Made by a program: the position numbers and the translations under genes. DNA of 64,000 bases from Methylobacterium radiotolerans JCM 2831 (GTDB lineage Bacteria > Pseudomonadota > Alphaproteobacteria > Rhizobiales > Beijerinckiaceae), in contig NC_010505.1 in assembly GCF_000019725.1 (NCBI RefSeq), forward strand, positions 2,731,001-2,795,000, written 5' to 3'. This document shows positions 53,413 to 62,128 of the stretch, in pieces. A model generated the notes under the pieces. It did no database searches. It was not told where the DNA came from and saw nothing but the letters and a program-made list of their open reading frames with translations. Each line of letters starts with the position of its first letter. Position 1 is the stretch's first letter.

Positions 53413-53787
53413 ATGGCCCGCGACATCACGGCCAACCGCTCGCAGTCAACTTGGCGAACGGACGAAATCCTGCTCGGCGGCCTGCAGTACGCGGCAGGAG
53501 TCGCGCTGGTGCTGGCGGCATGGGTACTGGTCTTCACCGATCATGCCCGCGCGGCCGGCTCCGCGCTCCTGCCGGGCTTGCTCATCGTCACGCTCTACGG
53601 CGCCAACCAGATCCGCTTCCGGGCGGTGCTCGAACGGGCGGTTCTGATCGTCGGGGCCTGGACGCTCGCCGCGCCGTGGGTTCTCGGCTTCGCGGCGAAC
53701 GACGGCGCAACCTGGGCACACGTCGTGCTCGGTGGCGTGGCCGTCGCGACCGCCATGGCACTGCTCCGGATGGCGAGGCGGCCATGA
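53413..53787 (+). CDS. SPW-repeat membrane protein
   Basis: 124 aa, four membrane segments as two related hairpins. LLGGLQYAAGVALVLAAWVL and VLIVGAWTLAAPWVLGFA show the SPW-repeat pattern (W-x-L-A-P-W). CGGAGG precedes the ATG, 17 bp after the lipoyl-like gene. Function of the family is unknown. Its stop overlaps the next start (ATGA). Confidence 0.82.
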   Translation: MARDITANRSQSTWRTDEILLGGLQYAAGVALVLAAWVLVFTDHARAAGSALLPGLLIVTLYGANQIRFRAVLERAVLIVGAWTLAAPWVLGFAANDGATWAHVVLGGVAVATAMALLRMARRP

Positions 53788-54158
53788 CGTTCCCGCCGCC
53801 CGCCGCCCGCGCGGCCGTTCTGGCCGCTATCCTGCCGGCGTGCACCGGCGCTTCGGCCGCCGGTGCCGAGGAGGACCACCGCGTCCGGGGCTGGACCATC
53901 GCGACGCATCTCTGCAGCGAGTGCCACGTCATCGGCCGCGCTTCGCAGCCGGGCGTGTTCGCCGGCCCGGCCTTCCTCCGGGTCGCCAACATGCCTTCCA
54001 CGACCGGACCGGCGCTCTCCGTCTTCCTTCAGAGCCACCACCAGCGGATGCCGAGCCTGCGGCTGGACCGGGACGAGATGGATGCGGTCATCGACTACAT
54101 CCTCAGCCTCAAGGCCCGAACGGCCGCGACGCCTCCGGGCATCACCTCGGAGGACTGA
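53784..54158 (+). CDS. Periplasmic c-type cytochrome
   Basis: 124 aa with a signal peptide (FPPPAARAAVLAAILPACTG) and heme motif CSECH near residue 44 in HLCSECHVIG. MPSLRLDRDEMDAVIDYI supplies the likely axial Met and the terminal helix. It is paralogous in style to the cytochrome at 46908. A Cys in the leader (PACTG) could allow lipoprotein processing instead of full secretion. Confidence 0.87.
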   Translation: MTFPPPAARAAVLAAILPACTGASAAGAEEDHRVRGWTIATHLCSECHVIGRASQPGVFAGPAFLRVANMPSTTGPALSVFLQSHHQRMPSLRLDRDEMDAVIDYILSLKARTAATPPGITSED

Positions 54159-54160
54159 GG

Positions 54161-55155
54161 GTGACGCTGCCGCATCCCGTGCTCCTGGCCGACATCGGCG
54201 GCACCTACGCCCGCTTCTCCGTCCTTCCGGAGCCGGGAGGACGTCCAGGCCCGATCTGGAAGGTGCCGACGACCGGCTTCCCCGGCCCGGTCGACGCCAT
54301 TCGTGCCTCTCTCGACCGACAGGACGCGGTCCGGCCGCGCTCGGCCTTCCTCGCCGTCGCGGGGCGGATTACCCCCGGCATCACGCGTCTGACCAACGCG
54401 CCGTGGCGGTTCGACCCTGGCGGGATCGGCGAGTCGTTCGGCTTGGAAGCGGTGCGGCTGGTCAACGACTACGTGCCGCTCGCCGCCGCCCTCACCGTCC
54501 TCGACGCGGCCGACCCGACCGACCTGGCGCGGTCGGGCCAGCTGTCGAAGGGACCGGGCCACGGCTAGTCCTGGGGCCTGGCACGGGCCTGGGCGCGGCC
54601 GTCCTGATCCCGCCGGCCGACCGCCTCCTGATCCAGACGACCGAGGCCGGGCACGTCGGGTTCGGCCCCTGTGAGCCCGACGACGGGCTGCCCTGGTCGG
54701 CCCTGATGGCGGCCGAGGGCCGGCTCACGGCCGAGACCCTGCTGTCCGGCCCGGGGCTCGTCCGGCTCGTGCGGGCCATCGCCACGACGCGCGGTGCGGC
54801 CGTCGGCTGGAGTTCGCCTCCCGAGGTCCTCGAAGGGGCAAGGTCGAACCCGGTCGCCAGGGAAGCGGTCCGTCAGTTCGCCCGCCTCCTCGGCAGGTTC
54901 GCGGGCGACATGGCGCTGGTGTTCTCGGCCACGGGCGGCGTGTTCCTGGCCGGCGGGATCGCGCCACGCATCGTCGACGTCCTGCGGGGCGAACCGTTCG
55001 GTCATGCCTTCGAGGACAAGGCCCCGTTCCGCGAGGCCATGCGGGCGATCTCGCGCGCCGTGATCCTGCATCCGGAGCCGGCCATCGACGGTCTTGCGGC
55101 GCTCCTGGCCGACGAGGACCGCTTCCTGTTCCCGGTCCATGACTGGCGGGCTTGA
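54161..55155 (+). pseudogene. glk: Glucokinase with one frameshift
   Basis: GTG 54161 (GGAGG upstream) begins LPHPVLLADIGGTYARFSVL, the phosphate-binding motif; the frame ends at TAG 54566. The second part in another frame continues RLVLGPGTGLGAA, TEAGHVGFGP and GGVFLAGGIAPRI to 55155. Adding one C near 54566 (CACGGCCTAGTC) would join both into an intact ~331-aa enzyme. Glucokinase would make glucose-6-phosphate, upstream of the phosphoketolase route. Either a real inactivation or a sequence error. Confidence 0.8.
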
Positions 55156-55165
55156 GCCAGGTCAA
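55152..55165. promoter_or_regulatory. FixK/FNR-type box before usp
   Basis: TTGAGCCAGGTCAA overlaps the glk stop, 60 bp upstream of the Usp gene at 55226. Confidence 0.7.
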
Positions 55166-55225
55166 GGTCGGTCGGTCCAGGAACCCGCACGGTGACGGCG
55201 GGAGACTCGATCCGAGGAGGTCACC

Positions 55226-56044
55226 ATGTCCTATGCCAGCATCATGGTCGCGGTCGACGACGGGCGTCACGCGCCGGCACGGGTGCGTCTCGCCGCGGAA
55301 CTGGCCCACCGTATCGGCGCGCGCCTCGTCGGCGCCGCTGCCTGCATGCCGGACTATCCCCGAGGCTATGGCGAGACCGCCGTGCCGATGGGCATGGTCA
55401 TCGAGGAGATCCGACAGGCGGCGCTGGACCGGCTCGCGGGCGTCGAGCAGGCCTTCCGCCATGCCTCCTGCCTGAACGACCGGGTCGAGTGGCGCTCGGA
55501 ACTGGGATCCCCGGTCTCGTTCCTTGAGAAGCAGTCGCGTGCTGCGGACCTTGTCGTGGCCGGGCGCTACGCGGATGACGGGGGGGTGACGGTCGGCATG
55601 GCCGTCGAGGCCGGCGACGCCCTGATGGGGCTGGGGAAGCCCGTCCTCGTGGTTCCTGCCGGCGTCGAGCACGTGGCGGCCAGGCGCGTGCTCGTCGGCT
55701 GGAAGAACACCCCCCAGACGCGCCGGGCGGTGTCTGACGCCCTGCCGCTGCTCAGGCGCGCCGAGGCGGTCCAGGTGTTCCGTGTCTCGGACGGCGACGA
55801 CCGGGCCGAGATCGAGGACGTGGCCCGCTACCTGGCGCTGCACGACGTCAACGCGACCGCGCAGCTGGCCAAGCCCTCGGGCTGGACAGTCGCCGACGAC
55901 GTCCGGAAGGCAACACGCGACTTCGACGCCGACCTGATCGTGACCGGTGCCTACGGCTACAGCCGGCTGCGCGAGTGGTTCTTCGGCGGGGTCACGCGGG
56001 ACCTGCTGGCGCAGGCGCCAGTCTGCTGCCTGTTGTCCCACTGA
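55226..56044 (+). CDS. Tandem universal stress protein
   Basis: 272 aa. SYASIMVAVDDGRHAPARVR opens the first half; ARRVLVGWKNTPQTRRAVSD near residue 155 the second; TGAYGYSRLREWFFGGVTRD is the closing loop. Closest relative in the window appears to be the Usp at 48442 (shared ACMPDY/AEMPDY and EWRS motifs). GAGGAGG precedes the ATG. The Pro-rich gene follows 14 bp later. Confidence 0.93.
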   Translation: MSYASIMVAVDDGRHAPARVRLAAELAHRIGARLVGAAACMPDYPRGYGETAVPMGMVIEEIRQAALDRLAGVEQAFRHASCLNDRVEWRSELGSPVSFLEKQSRAADLVVAGRYADDGGVTVGMAVEAGDALMGLGKPVLVVPAGVEHVAARRVLVGWKNTPQTRRAVSDALPLLRRAEAVQVFRVSDGDDRAEIEDVARYLALHDVNATAQLAKPSGWTVADDVRKATRDFDADLIVTGAYGYSRLREWFFGGVTRDLLAQAPVCCLLSH

Positions 56045-56058
56045 GGGAGCGAGCGGCC

Positions 56059-56259
56059 ATGTCCAACCCCGGCAACCCCACACAGCCCGAACCGGGCTTC
56101 CCACCACCGTCGCCGGCGTTTCCGCCAGAGCCCAGGCTCGATCCGCTCCCGGAGCCAGTCGGCGTGCCGGCCTTCGAGCCGGAGGACGTCCCTCCGATGA
56201 ACGAGCCGCTCGGCATTCCCGGCGGCATGCCACCGGAGATCGTGCCTTCCGGCACCTGA
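56059..56259 (+). CDS. Proline-rich small protein
   Basis: 66 aa, about a third Pro (NPTQPEPGFPPPSPAFPPEP), no Cys, no membrane segment, likely disordered. GGGAG precedes the ATG. Follows the Usp gene on the same transcript and is followed by a strong hairpin. No family recognised. Confidence 0.6.
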   Translation: MSNPGNPTQPEPGFPPPSPAFPPEPRLDPLPEPVGVPAFEPEDVPPMNEPLGIPGGMPPEIVPSGT

Positions 56260-56266
56260 CACGGCA

Positions 56267-56295
56267 GCATACGCCAGGCTGGCGCCAGCCTATGC
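56267..56295 (+). terminator. Hairpin after usp/Pro-rich operon
   Basis: GCATA and TATGC outer arms enclose the palindrome GGCTGGCGCCAGCC. Located eight bases after the stop of the Pro-rich gene. Confidence 0.55.
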
Positions 56296-56422
56296 GAGGT
56301 GATGGGAAGCTTGATTTCCAGTGAGAGGGAGGTCGCAAGACGCATTCTCGCTGGGCGGCCCATCCAGCGAGCAAAGCTACGTGGGATCGAGTTTCGCGAA
56401 CGCCGATCCCAGGCGCTGGCGA

Positions 56423-56629
56423 CTAGCGCTTGCCGAGGACCTTGTCGGCCTTCGCATCGACCTTCTTCCTGTCCGCCGTGGAGAGGTTTCCTGCCTTCTC
56501 CTGCTGTGCGGCGCGGGCCTTGGCGTTCCTGGCGTGCGCCTTGTCTTCCACGGGATACTTACGTTCCTCGGGCAAAGCGAACTTGCCCTTGGACAGGTCC
56601 TCGCGATCCTCGGTCCTGAGCTTCGACAT
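56423..56629 (-). CDS. DUF6582-like small protein
   Basis: 68 aa: FALPEERKYPVEDKAHARNA near residue 18 is the hallmark of a small family often found in phages and genomic islands; the rest is Lys/Ala-rich helix. GGGAGG is five bases before ATG 56629. The IS3 element begins 20 bp upstream, so the native promoter has been cut off. Confidence 0.7.
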   Translation of the reverse strand: MSKLRTEDREDLSKGKFALPEERKYPVEDKAHARNAKARAAQQEKAGNLSTADRKKVDAKADKVLGKR

Positions 56630-56729
56630 CACGGCCTCCCGGACTTCGATGACCCTGACCCAGCAAACTGGTCCGCGCCGAGCGCAAGTTTTTCGGGCAT
56701 TGGAGTTGACCCGGTTTGTGGTCCACGAC

Positions 56730-57572
56730 CTATGCAATTTCTCGGGCTGTGACAGCTTGGTTGGCGAAGGCTCGGGGCGTCAAGCCGCCCAGGGCTGTAT
56801 GGGGTCGATCTTCGTTGTAGTGGCACCTCCAGTCCTCGATGCGTTCACGGGCATCGGCTAGCGATAGGAACCACGAAGCGTTCAAGCACTCTGCCCGTAG
56901 GCGGCCGTTGAACGACTCGATGTAGGCGTTGTCGGTCGGCTTACCCGGTCGGGAGAAGTCGATCTCAACCCCGTTCAGATAAGCCCATTGGTCGAGCATG
57001 CGCCCGGCGAATTCCGGCCCATTGTCAACCCGTAGGCTCTTTGGACGACCGCGGAGCTTCACCAGTGCGTCCAGGGCCTCGGTCACCTGGAAGGCGCGGA
57101 AATTGGCTCTCGGTGTGAGCGAGAGCGCCTCTCGCGTATGGCAATCGACGACCGTCAGGATCCGGAATGGACGCCCGTCGAACAGGCGATCGGACATGAA
57201 GTCCATGGCCCAGACCTCGTTGGGACCGCCGATCGCGGGCCGCCCTTGTCGGTAGCGCCAGGCCCGTTTGCGCTTGGGTAGCTTGGGCCGGATCGACAGC
57301 CCTTCGTCCCGGTAGATCCGGTAGGTGCGCTTGTGGTTCACCTCCCAGCCCTCCCGTCGCAACAGGATGTGCAGCCGCCGGTAGCCGTAGCGCACCCGTG
57401 CGGCAGCGAGTTCCTTCAGCCGCATGCGCAGTGCCACCTGAGGGTCGGCGCGCTTGCGGTAACGCTGAGACGAGCGGCCGAAACCGGTGGCCTGACAGGC
57501 CCGACGCTCGCTGATGCCGTAGGTCACCTGCAGGTGACCGGCGACCTCACGGCGAACGGCGGGCCTCACCAC
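56730..57572 (-). CDS. IS3-family transposase OrfB (integrase core)
   Basis: 280 aa from GTG 57572. HTH_21-like region YGYRRLHILLRREGWEVNHK, then the DDE core: GPNEVWAMDFMSDRLFDGRP (Asp), RGRPKSLRVDNGPEFAG (Asp) and PGKPTDNAYIESFNGRLRAE (Glu). It overlaps orfA by seven bases and is likely made as OrfAB by frameshifting near CGAAAGTGG. Confidence 0.93.
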   Translation of the reverse strand: MVRPAVRREVAGHLQVTYGISERRACQATGFGRSSQRYRKRADPQVALRMRLKELAAARVRYGYRRLHILLRREGWEVNHKRTYRIYRDEGLSIRPKLPKRKRAWRYRQGRPAIGGPNEVWAMDFMSDRLFDGRPFRILTVVDCHTREALSLTPRANFRAFQVTEALDALVKLRGRPKSLRVDNGPEFAGRMLDQWAYLNGVEIDFSRPGKPTDNAYIESFNGRLRAECLNASWFLSLADARERIEDWRCHYNEDRPHTALGGLTPRAFANQAVTAREIA

Positions 57573-57841
57573 TTTCGCTTGAGCACATCCTGCAGCATGG
57601 AGCGGTCCAGCGTCAGGTCGGCCACCAGCCGTTTGAGCTTGCTGTTCTCGTCCTCCAGCTGCTTCAGCCGCCGGATCTCCGGCACGCCCATGCCGACGAA
57701 CTGCTTCTTCCAGCGGTAAAACGTCGGCTCAGACACGCCCATCTTCCGGCAGACCTCATCCACCGAGGCGCCGTTCTCCGCCTGCCGCAGGGCAAAGGCG
57801 ATCTGTTCGTTCGTGAAGCGTTTGCGAGGCATGGCATCCAC
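57566..57841 (-). CDS. IS3-family OrfA (HTH_Tnp)
   Basis: 91 aa; RFTNEQIAFALRQAENGASV and VCRKMGVSEPTFYRWKKQFV form the DNA-binding HTH; LKQLEDENSKLKRLVADLTL is the leucine-zipper segment. Start may be ATG 57832 (MPRKRF). Intact. Confidence 0.92.
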   Translation of the reverse strand: MDAMPRKRFTNEQIAFALRQAENGASVDEVCRKMGVSEPTFYRWKKQFVGMGVPEIRRLKQLEDENSKLKRLVADLTLDRSMLQDVLKRKW

Positions 57842-57910
57842 CCTCCTTCAGGGTTCAGGATGCCCGAAAAACTTGCGCTCGGCGCGGACCAGTTTGCTGG
57901 GTCAGGGTCA

Positions 57911-58262
57911 GTTCCCGGTCACGAGGTGCGCCGGCATCCGCCTCCATGGCCTTGGCGATGTCGCGCTCGGCCGCGGTCAGGGCGGCCCGGCACTGGTCGA
58001 GCGAGGTGCGCCGCCAGGTCAGGGTCTTCTCGTCCGGAAATCCGGACATCTCGCGGAAGATCACCTCGGGCACGGTCATCACGTTCACCCGGATGGCGTT
58101 CATGGCCAGCGCCAGGGCGTTCTCCAGCCGCTTGAACAGCGCGAGCTCGCCGGCCTTCTCGGCGACTTTCATCAGCTTGAGCTGGGCGTCGAACGCCTTC
58201 CCGGGCTCCCGGATGCCCATCCACCCGGAGAAGCCGCCCTCGCCGTCGGCGCCGGCGGTCAT
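57911..58262 (-). pseudogene. Phage terminase-small-subunit-like gene, cut by IS3 element
   Basis: ATG 58262 overlaps the preceding stop. The readable 117 residues (GKAFDAQLKLMKVAEKAGEL, LENALALAMNAIRVNVMTVP, RRTSLDQCRAALTAAERDIA) form long helices of the type seen in the C-terminal part of Nu1-like terminase small subunits. At 57910 the native sequence ends in the IS repeat, and the frame then stops after 15 IS-encoded residues at 57855. Confidence 0.55.
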
Positions 58263-58464
58263 GGCTCGCGGATGGCCTCTGCCTTGGTGTGCTGGACGTG
58301 CCAGCGCCAGACCTCGCCGATGTCGAGCAGGTGCTCGTCGCCGGGGCCGGTCGACCGGTGCGCGACCGGGCAGCCTCTACCCATCCAGGCGTCGTTGGTG
58401 CCCCGGTCCAGCCCGTCAGCCGCGACAGGGCGTTCACCGACATGAGCCGGTCGGAAGCGCTCAC
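58259..58464 (-). pseudogene. Nu1-like HTH gene with one frameshift
   Basis: GTG 58464 (GGGGAG upstream) begins SASDRLMSVNALSRLTG, a helix-turn-helix; after about 58410 the coding signal moves to another frame: LDRGTNDAWMGRGCPVAHRS, then DEHLLDIGEVWRWHVQHTKA to a stop overlapping the next ATG. One added C (ACGGGCCTGGACC) restores a 68-aa DNA-binding protein similar to the start of terminase small subunits. Confidence 0.5.
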
Positions 58465-59011
58465 CGGGTCTCCCCCCGCGAACCGCGGGTCTCGGTCGTC
58501 CCGAGGCGGTTGTTCACGCCACGTTCTCCCGGTGCCCGTGCCGCGACGGGGGACCCCGCAACGTCCTTCGGGGATTTCCGTGCGGTTTCAGGGCCTTGCC
58601 GAGGGTGCTGCTGCTGGGTGGCCACGGAAATTCCTTCGCAAGTACCGAGCTATCGCGGCGCAAATGCTCCCCGCACGGCATTCCCCCCGTGAGGGGTCCC
58701 CATCGGGGGGGTGCCCCCCGGGGGCTCGCGATGCCCCCCAGGGTGGGAGTGCCGCCCCGCCCCCGCGACGGCACTCCCGCTCGGCGGACCGAGGCGCATC
58801 ACGCTGCCCGCGGGCGCGTGTCCCGATCCTGGCCACGCCCACGCCGCAGGGCGTGCCGGCCCGCCCCGGGGCGCGCGACAATCGTCACGGGCGGGCGCGA
58901 ATGGGGGTTGTGGGTTGCCCCGTCGGCACCTGTGCGCACCACCACGTGCTGCGGCGTGCGCACGGTGGCACGCGGTGGCATCCCCTCAGGCCATGTCCGG
59001 ATTTCCGGCGC
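58465..59011. other. 547-bp non-coding stretch, GC-hairpin rich
   Basis: No convincing frame. At 58681-58745 runs of G and C (GGGGTCCCC, GGGGGGGTGCCCCCC, CGGGGGC) could fold into competing hairpins. Because it lies upstream of terminase-like genes, a packaging (cos/pac) or terminator role is conceivable but unproven. Confidence 0.35.
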
Positions 59012-59878
59012 TCAGGCGGCCATGCGGGTGCCGCCCCGCTTCGCCGCGGCGTGGGCGAAGTTGTCCGCCAACTGCGCGGCCATGATCTCGGGAATGCGCG
59101 CCGCGGCGGCCTGGCAGGCCTCCTCCCAGGGCTTCTCCAGGATCGGCTTGTAGGTCGCCAGGTCGACGGCCAGGAACAGGATGCGCGGGTGGTCGATATC
59201 CCGCATCCGCCTGCCGACGGTGACGACGCGGCCGCCCCGGCGCAGCGAGAAGATCTGCTGGGTCTCGCCGGTAGGCACGCGCGGCGGCCGGGCGATATAC
59301 GCGAGCCTTGGCTGGCCGTGCAGGGTGATCGTCCCTTTGTAAACGCCCCAGCGGCTGGCCGTGGACGCCCTGGCCTTGATGCCCGCCACCTCGCGCGACA
59401 GGCGCGCCAGGAAGCCCCTCGGCACGCCCCCGTACTGGGTCGGCTGGACGCCCTGCGCGAGGCTGATGTTCTGCCAGAACGGGATCAGGATCTTGTCCTG
59501 CGCCAGGCCGACGTCGCCCGGCAGGCGGGTGCTGTCCTGCACGCCAAACAGATACTTGAGGTAGGTCGACTGCTTCGGCATCACGTAGACGGCCGAGAAC
59601 AGCCCGGCGTCGTTCGTGCCCGCCTCGATGGCGTTCAGGCCCGCGGCCGAGCTCCGCTTGTACTTGATCGCGGACTCAGTCCAGGGCGTGTTGCTCTTCA
59701 GGTGCTTGTGGAACTGCTTCCTGATGCCGAGCACGGCGTGCTTGGCGACCTCGTCGACCGCCCAGCCGGCAGCTCGCCGGTACTTGGCCTCGCCGACGGT
59801 CGAGACGAATTTGAGCCGCCAGTCCATTATCTGGCCGGCGACGTCGGCGGCGATGCCTACGCGATTGGTCGTGCTCAT
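59012..59878 (-). CDS. Phage-like hypothetical protein
   Basis: 288 aa, not recognised. Helical N-terminus (GWAVDEVAKHAVLGIRKQFH), then FSAVYVMPKQSTYLKYLFGV near residue 95, a middle WGVYKGTITLHGQPRLAYIA and a C-terminal IDHPRILFLAVDLATYKPIL. It could be a structural or tail-completion protein from its place beside terminase-like genes, but no motif proves that. Codon use and GC match neighbours. Confidence 0.6.
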   Translation of the reverse strand: MSTTNRVGIAADVAGQIMDWRLKFVSTVGEAKYRRAAGWAVDEVAKHAVLGIRKQFHKHLKSNTPWTESAIKYKRSSAAGLNAIEAGTNDAGLFSAVYVMPKQSTYLKYLFGVQDSTRLPGDVGLAQDKILIPFWQNISLAQGVQPTQYGGVPRGFLARLSREVAGIKARASTASRWGVYKGTITLHGQPRLAYIARPPRVPTGETQQIFSLRRGGRVVTVGRRMRDIDHPRILFLAVDLATYKPILEKPWEEACQAAAARIPEIMAAQLADNFAHAAAKRGGTRMAA

Positions 59879-59917
59879 GCCCGGCAGGGTGCGCCGCCGG
59901 GCGTGACCCGTTCCAGG

Positions 59918-61804
59918 CTACGCGGGAGCCGGGGCGGGCTCATCATCCGACACGACAACGCCCGCCGGGCCGGTAGGCGCGCAGCGGGCGTCGGTTGCAG
60001 TCTGAGGTGCAGAACAGCGAACGGGCGCAGTATAGGCCCCCTGCTCGACAGGGACAACAGCGGCCGGCGGCTCGACGGGCTGCGCGCACGCGTCAATAGA
60101 CCCGGTCGAATCGTGACACATTCCAGCCGGGGCTGGGTCGGCCTTGCGCGGACGTCCCTGCTTCGGCTTCGGCACGGTCTTGCCGATGGCGCCGACGACC
60201 GATGCTTCGCGGATGGCCTTCCTGAGCTGCGAGACGCTCACCGCCTCCTCGGCCGCGATGGCGGCCAGCGTCATGCCCTGCCCGCGCTTGGCGATACCGC
60301 GCTGCCCGAGCGCCAGCCGCGCAGCCTGCGCGTCGCCCCGGGGCTTGGCGCCGGCGACCGCGCGGCGGTTCTGGGAGCGCTGGGCCTCGCGGTCGCGACG
60401 GACGCCGGCGTTCACGAGGATGCGCAGGTCGAGCCGCACCATCTCGGATCGTTCGATGCCGTGGGCCGAGACGAGCTTCGCGGGATTCGACTTGTAGCGG
60501 GGGTCCGACCGGGCGCTGCCATAGGCGTCGGTACGCCCCTGTGCGGCCCGGCGCGCCCTCTGCAGGAGCGAGCCCATCATGCCCCGGGCCTCACGCTGCT
60601 TCAGGCCGCAGAGGTCCGCCATCCGGTCGACCTCGGCCGCGAGCTCCTCGGGGGTCATGAACCACGCCGCGGCGGTGCAGATGTCGAAGCACCACGCGTC
60701 GCGGTACCCCTTCGGCGGCAGCCCGAACGGGAACCGTGCCTCGAACAGGCGCGTCAGGTCGCGGTGCACGGCCCGGTGCAGCGTCACCAGGGTGTAGGGC
60801 GGTCGCTTGATCGGCTCACCCGCCGCCGCGGCCGTCGCCCGGCGCTCGACCTTCGCCTTGGCCTTGACGGCGCGCTTGGCGGCCTGGGCCTTGAGGTGCG
60901 CTGCGACCTGCTTGGGCGTGTAGTCGAGCAGCGCCTCGCGCAGGTGCGTGAAACCGTGGCGGACGATCTCGTCGACGTACTCCGGGTAGACGACCTCGAC
61001 GAGGCGCTTGATGCCGGTCTTCCGTTCCGTCTTCGTGTGGCCGGCGACGGAGAACGTCATTGTCGCGGGCAAGGCACGGTGGTCGCTGCCCATGTCCTCG
61101 AAGGTCCGGTGCAGGCTGCGCTGCATCGCCCGCCAGACCTGGAGCACGGCCGGCTTCTGCCGCTCGTGGAGCCACACCACCAAGGCTCCCCGGCCGGACG
61201 ACATGATATACGACGGGAACGGGATGTTGCGGTCGTAGCAGCGGTCGATGATCAGCGGGACCATCGTCCGAGCGGTCGCGTGGGCGAACTCCGGCATCTT
61301 GTAGAAGTCCAGGTCGACCCACGTGCAGGTCAGCGCCGCGAGGTTCCAGGTGGGCTTCCGGGGCTTCTCGCGGTGGTCCTCGCCCTTGCGCTTCCGGAAC
61401 AGGTTCATCGTGATCCCGCGGGCCCGGAGCCGGTCGACGGCTTCCGCGAGCTCGGACCCGTCGGCGCCGGTGGCCTTCGTACGCCACTGCGTCTGGCCTT
61501 CCTCGTCGAGCTCCGGCAGCCGGACGGAGTGCGTCAGGACCGCGATGCCGCGCGTGTCCACGGGATGCAGCAGCGTGGCGTAGTGCGAGTAGCGCAGGGC
61601 GTATGTTGTGGGACGGTAGATGACTGACGCATCGCCGGTTGGGCCTGTCGCGGCCACGGTTGCCCCGTCAAGGGGCGACAACTCGAAGGACACGGTTCGC
61701 TGTTCTCCGGCTACTGCCGGCCCGCGAGGCACCTCTACCCGCGACCCGGCAAATCGTTTCCGGCACTCAGACTGCCCCCCGGCGTGGCAAACTTCAAGCG
61801 CCAC
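59918..61804 (-). CDS. Primase-like replication protein (AEP-type)
   Basis: 628 aa from GTG 61804. Central features resemble archaeo-eukaryotic primases of phages and plasmids: LTCTWVDLDFYKMPEF near residue 160 (hhDhD metal motif), YIMSSGRGALVVWLHERQKP near 200 (S-G-R-G motif), and ALPATMTFSVAGHTKTERKT near 245. A late HTH (MTLAAIAAEEAVSVSQLRKA) and a Pro-rich disordered tail follow. Likely initiates or primes replication of the element. The true start may be a later GTG near residue 37 (SFELSPLDGA). Confidence 0.65.
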   Translation of the reverse strand: MALEVCHAGGQSECRKRFAGSRVEVPRGPAVAGEQRTVSFELSPLDGATVAATGPTGDASVIYRPTTYALRYSHYATLLHPVDTRGIAVLTHSVRLPELDEEGQTQWRTKATGADGSELAEAVDRLRARGITMNLFRKRKGEDHREKPRKPTWNLAALTCTWVDLDFYKMPEFAHATARTMVPLIIDRCYDRNIPFPSYIMSSGRGALVVWLHERQKPAVLQVWRAMQRSLHRTFEDMGSDHRALPATMTFSVAGHTKTERKTGIKRLVEVVYPEYVDEIVRHGFTHLREALLDYTPKQVAAHLKAQAAKRAVKAKAKVERRATAAAAGEPIKRPPYTLVTLHRAVHRDLTRLFEARFPFGLPPKGYRDAWCFDICTAAAWFMTPEELAAEVDRMADLCGLKQREARGMMGSLLQRARRAAQGRTDAYGSARSDPRYKSNPAKLVSAHGIERSEMVRLDLRILVNAGVRRDREAQRSQNRRAVAGAKPRGDAQAARLALGQRGIAKRGQGMTLAAIAAEEAVSVSQLRKAIREASVVGAIGKTVPKPKQGRPRKADPAPAGMCHDSTGSIDACAQPVEPPAAVVPVEQGAYTAPVRCSAPQTATDARCAPTGPAGVVVSDDEPAPAPA

Positions 61805-62128
61805 GTGTCACGGTTTGACCGGGTCAATAAGGATGTAGCCCGTAAGGGCTACCTGTAGAGGGTGCGGGCCTCGGGGACCGACGGGCCGACACCGGTCGAC
61901 GTAGGACCCGGCAACGGGTCCAGTTGGCACAGGCGGGCTCGGCAGAACCGGTGATGCCGTTCGGTTCCCGTCCCCCGGGACCAGCAGGCCAAAGCGTCTC
62001 GGCGCCCGCACCTATCCCTGAAGCACCTCCCGGCGGACGCTCCTGACGTCATCAGTCGGGACCCGCCATGCACCCTAGCCCCTACGTCTCGCACCGCCTC
62101 CTGCCCCGTCCCTGGGCGGCGTGACGCC
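61805..62128. other. Divergent intergenic region of phage-like module
   Basis: Between the primase-like gene (minus) and the small phage genes (plus). Contains a stem-loop GTAGCCC-GTAA-GGGCTAC at 61835-61852 and a 13-bp dyad TTGACCGGGTCAA at 61815-61827 next to the primase start, which may be an operator. No further gene seen. Confidence 0.45.
61835..61852. repeat. Short stem-loop upstream of primase-like gene
   Basis: GTAGCCC/GGGCTAC arms with GTAA tetraloop, 30 bp from the primase-like start; possible leader structure or operator. Confidence 0.45.

Larger units (their letters stand above)
56650..57910 (-). mobile_element. IS3-family insertion sequence (IS407-like)
   Basis: 1261 bp with perfect 51-bp inverted repeats at 56650-56700 and 57860-57910 (ends TGACCCTGACC...). 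Contains orfA and orfB on the minus strand. The four bases outside the two ends (TCGA and GTTC) are not a target duplication, so the element has probably taken part in a rearrangement joining chromosome to the phage-like segment. Confidence 0.88.

Noticed and set aside
58289..61627. 1112-residue plus-strand open frame
   Set aside because: Mirror of the primase-like and 288-aa minus-strand genes; arginine/proline/histidine-rich shadow composition and no family motifs.
61815..61827. TTGACCGGGTCAA as another FixK box
   Set aside because: The half sites are separated by three, not four, bases, and it belongs to the phage-like module.
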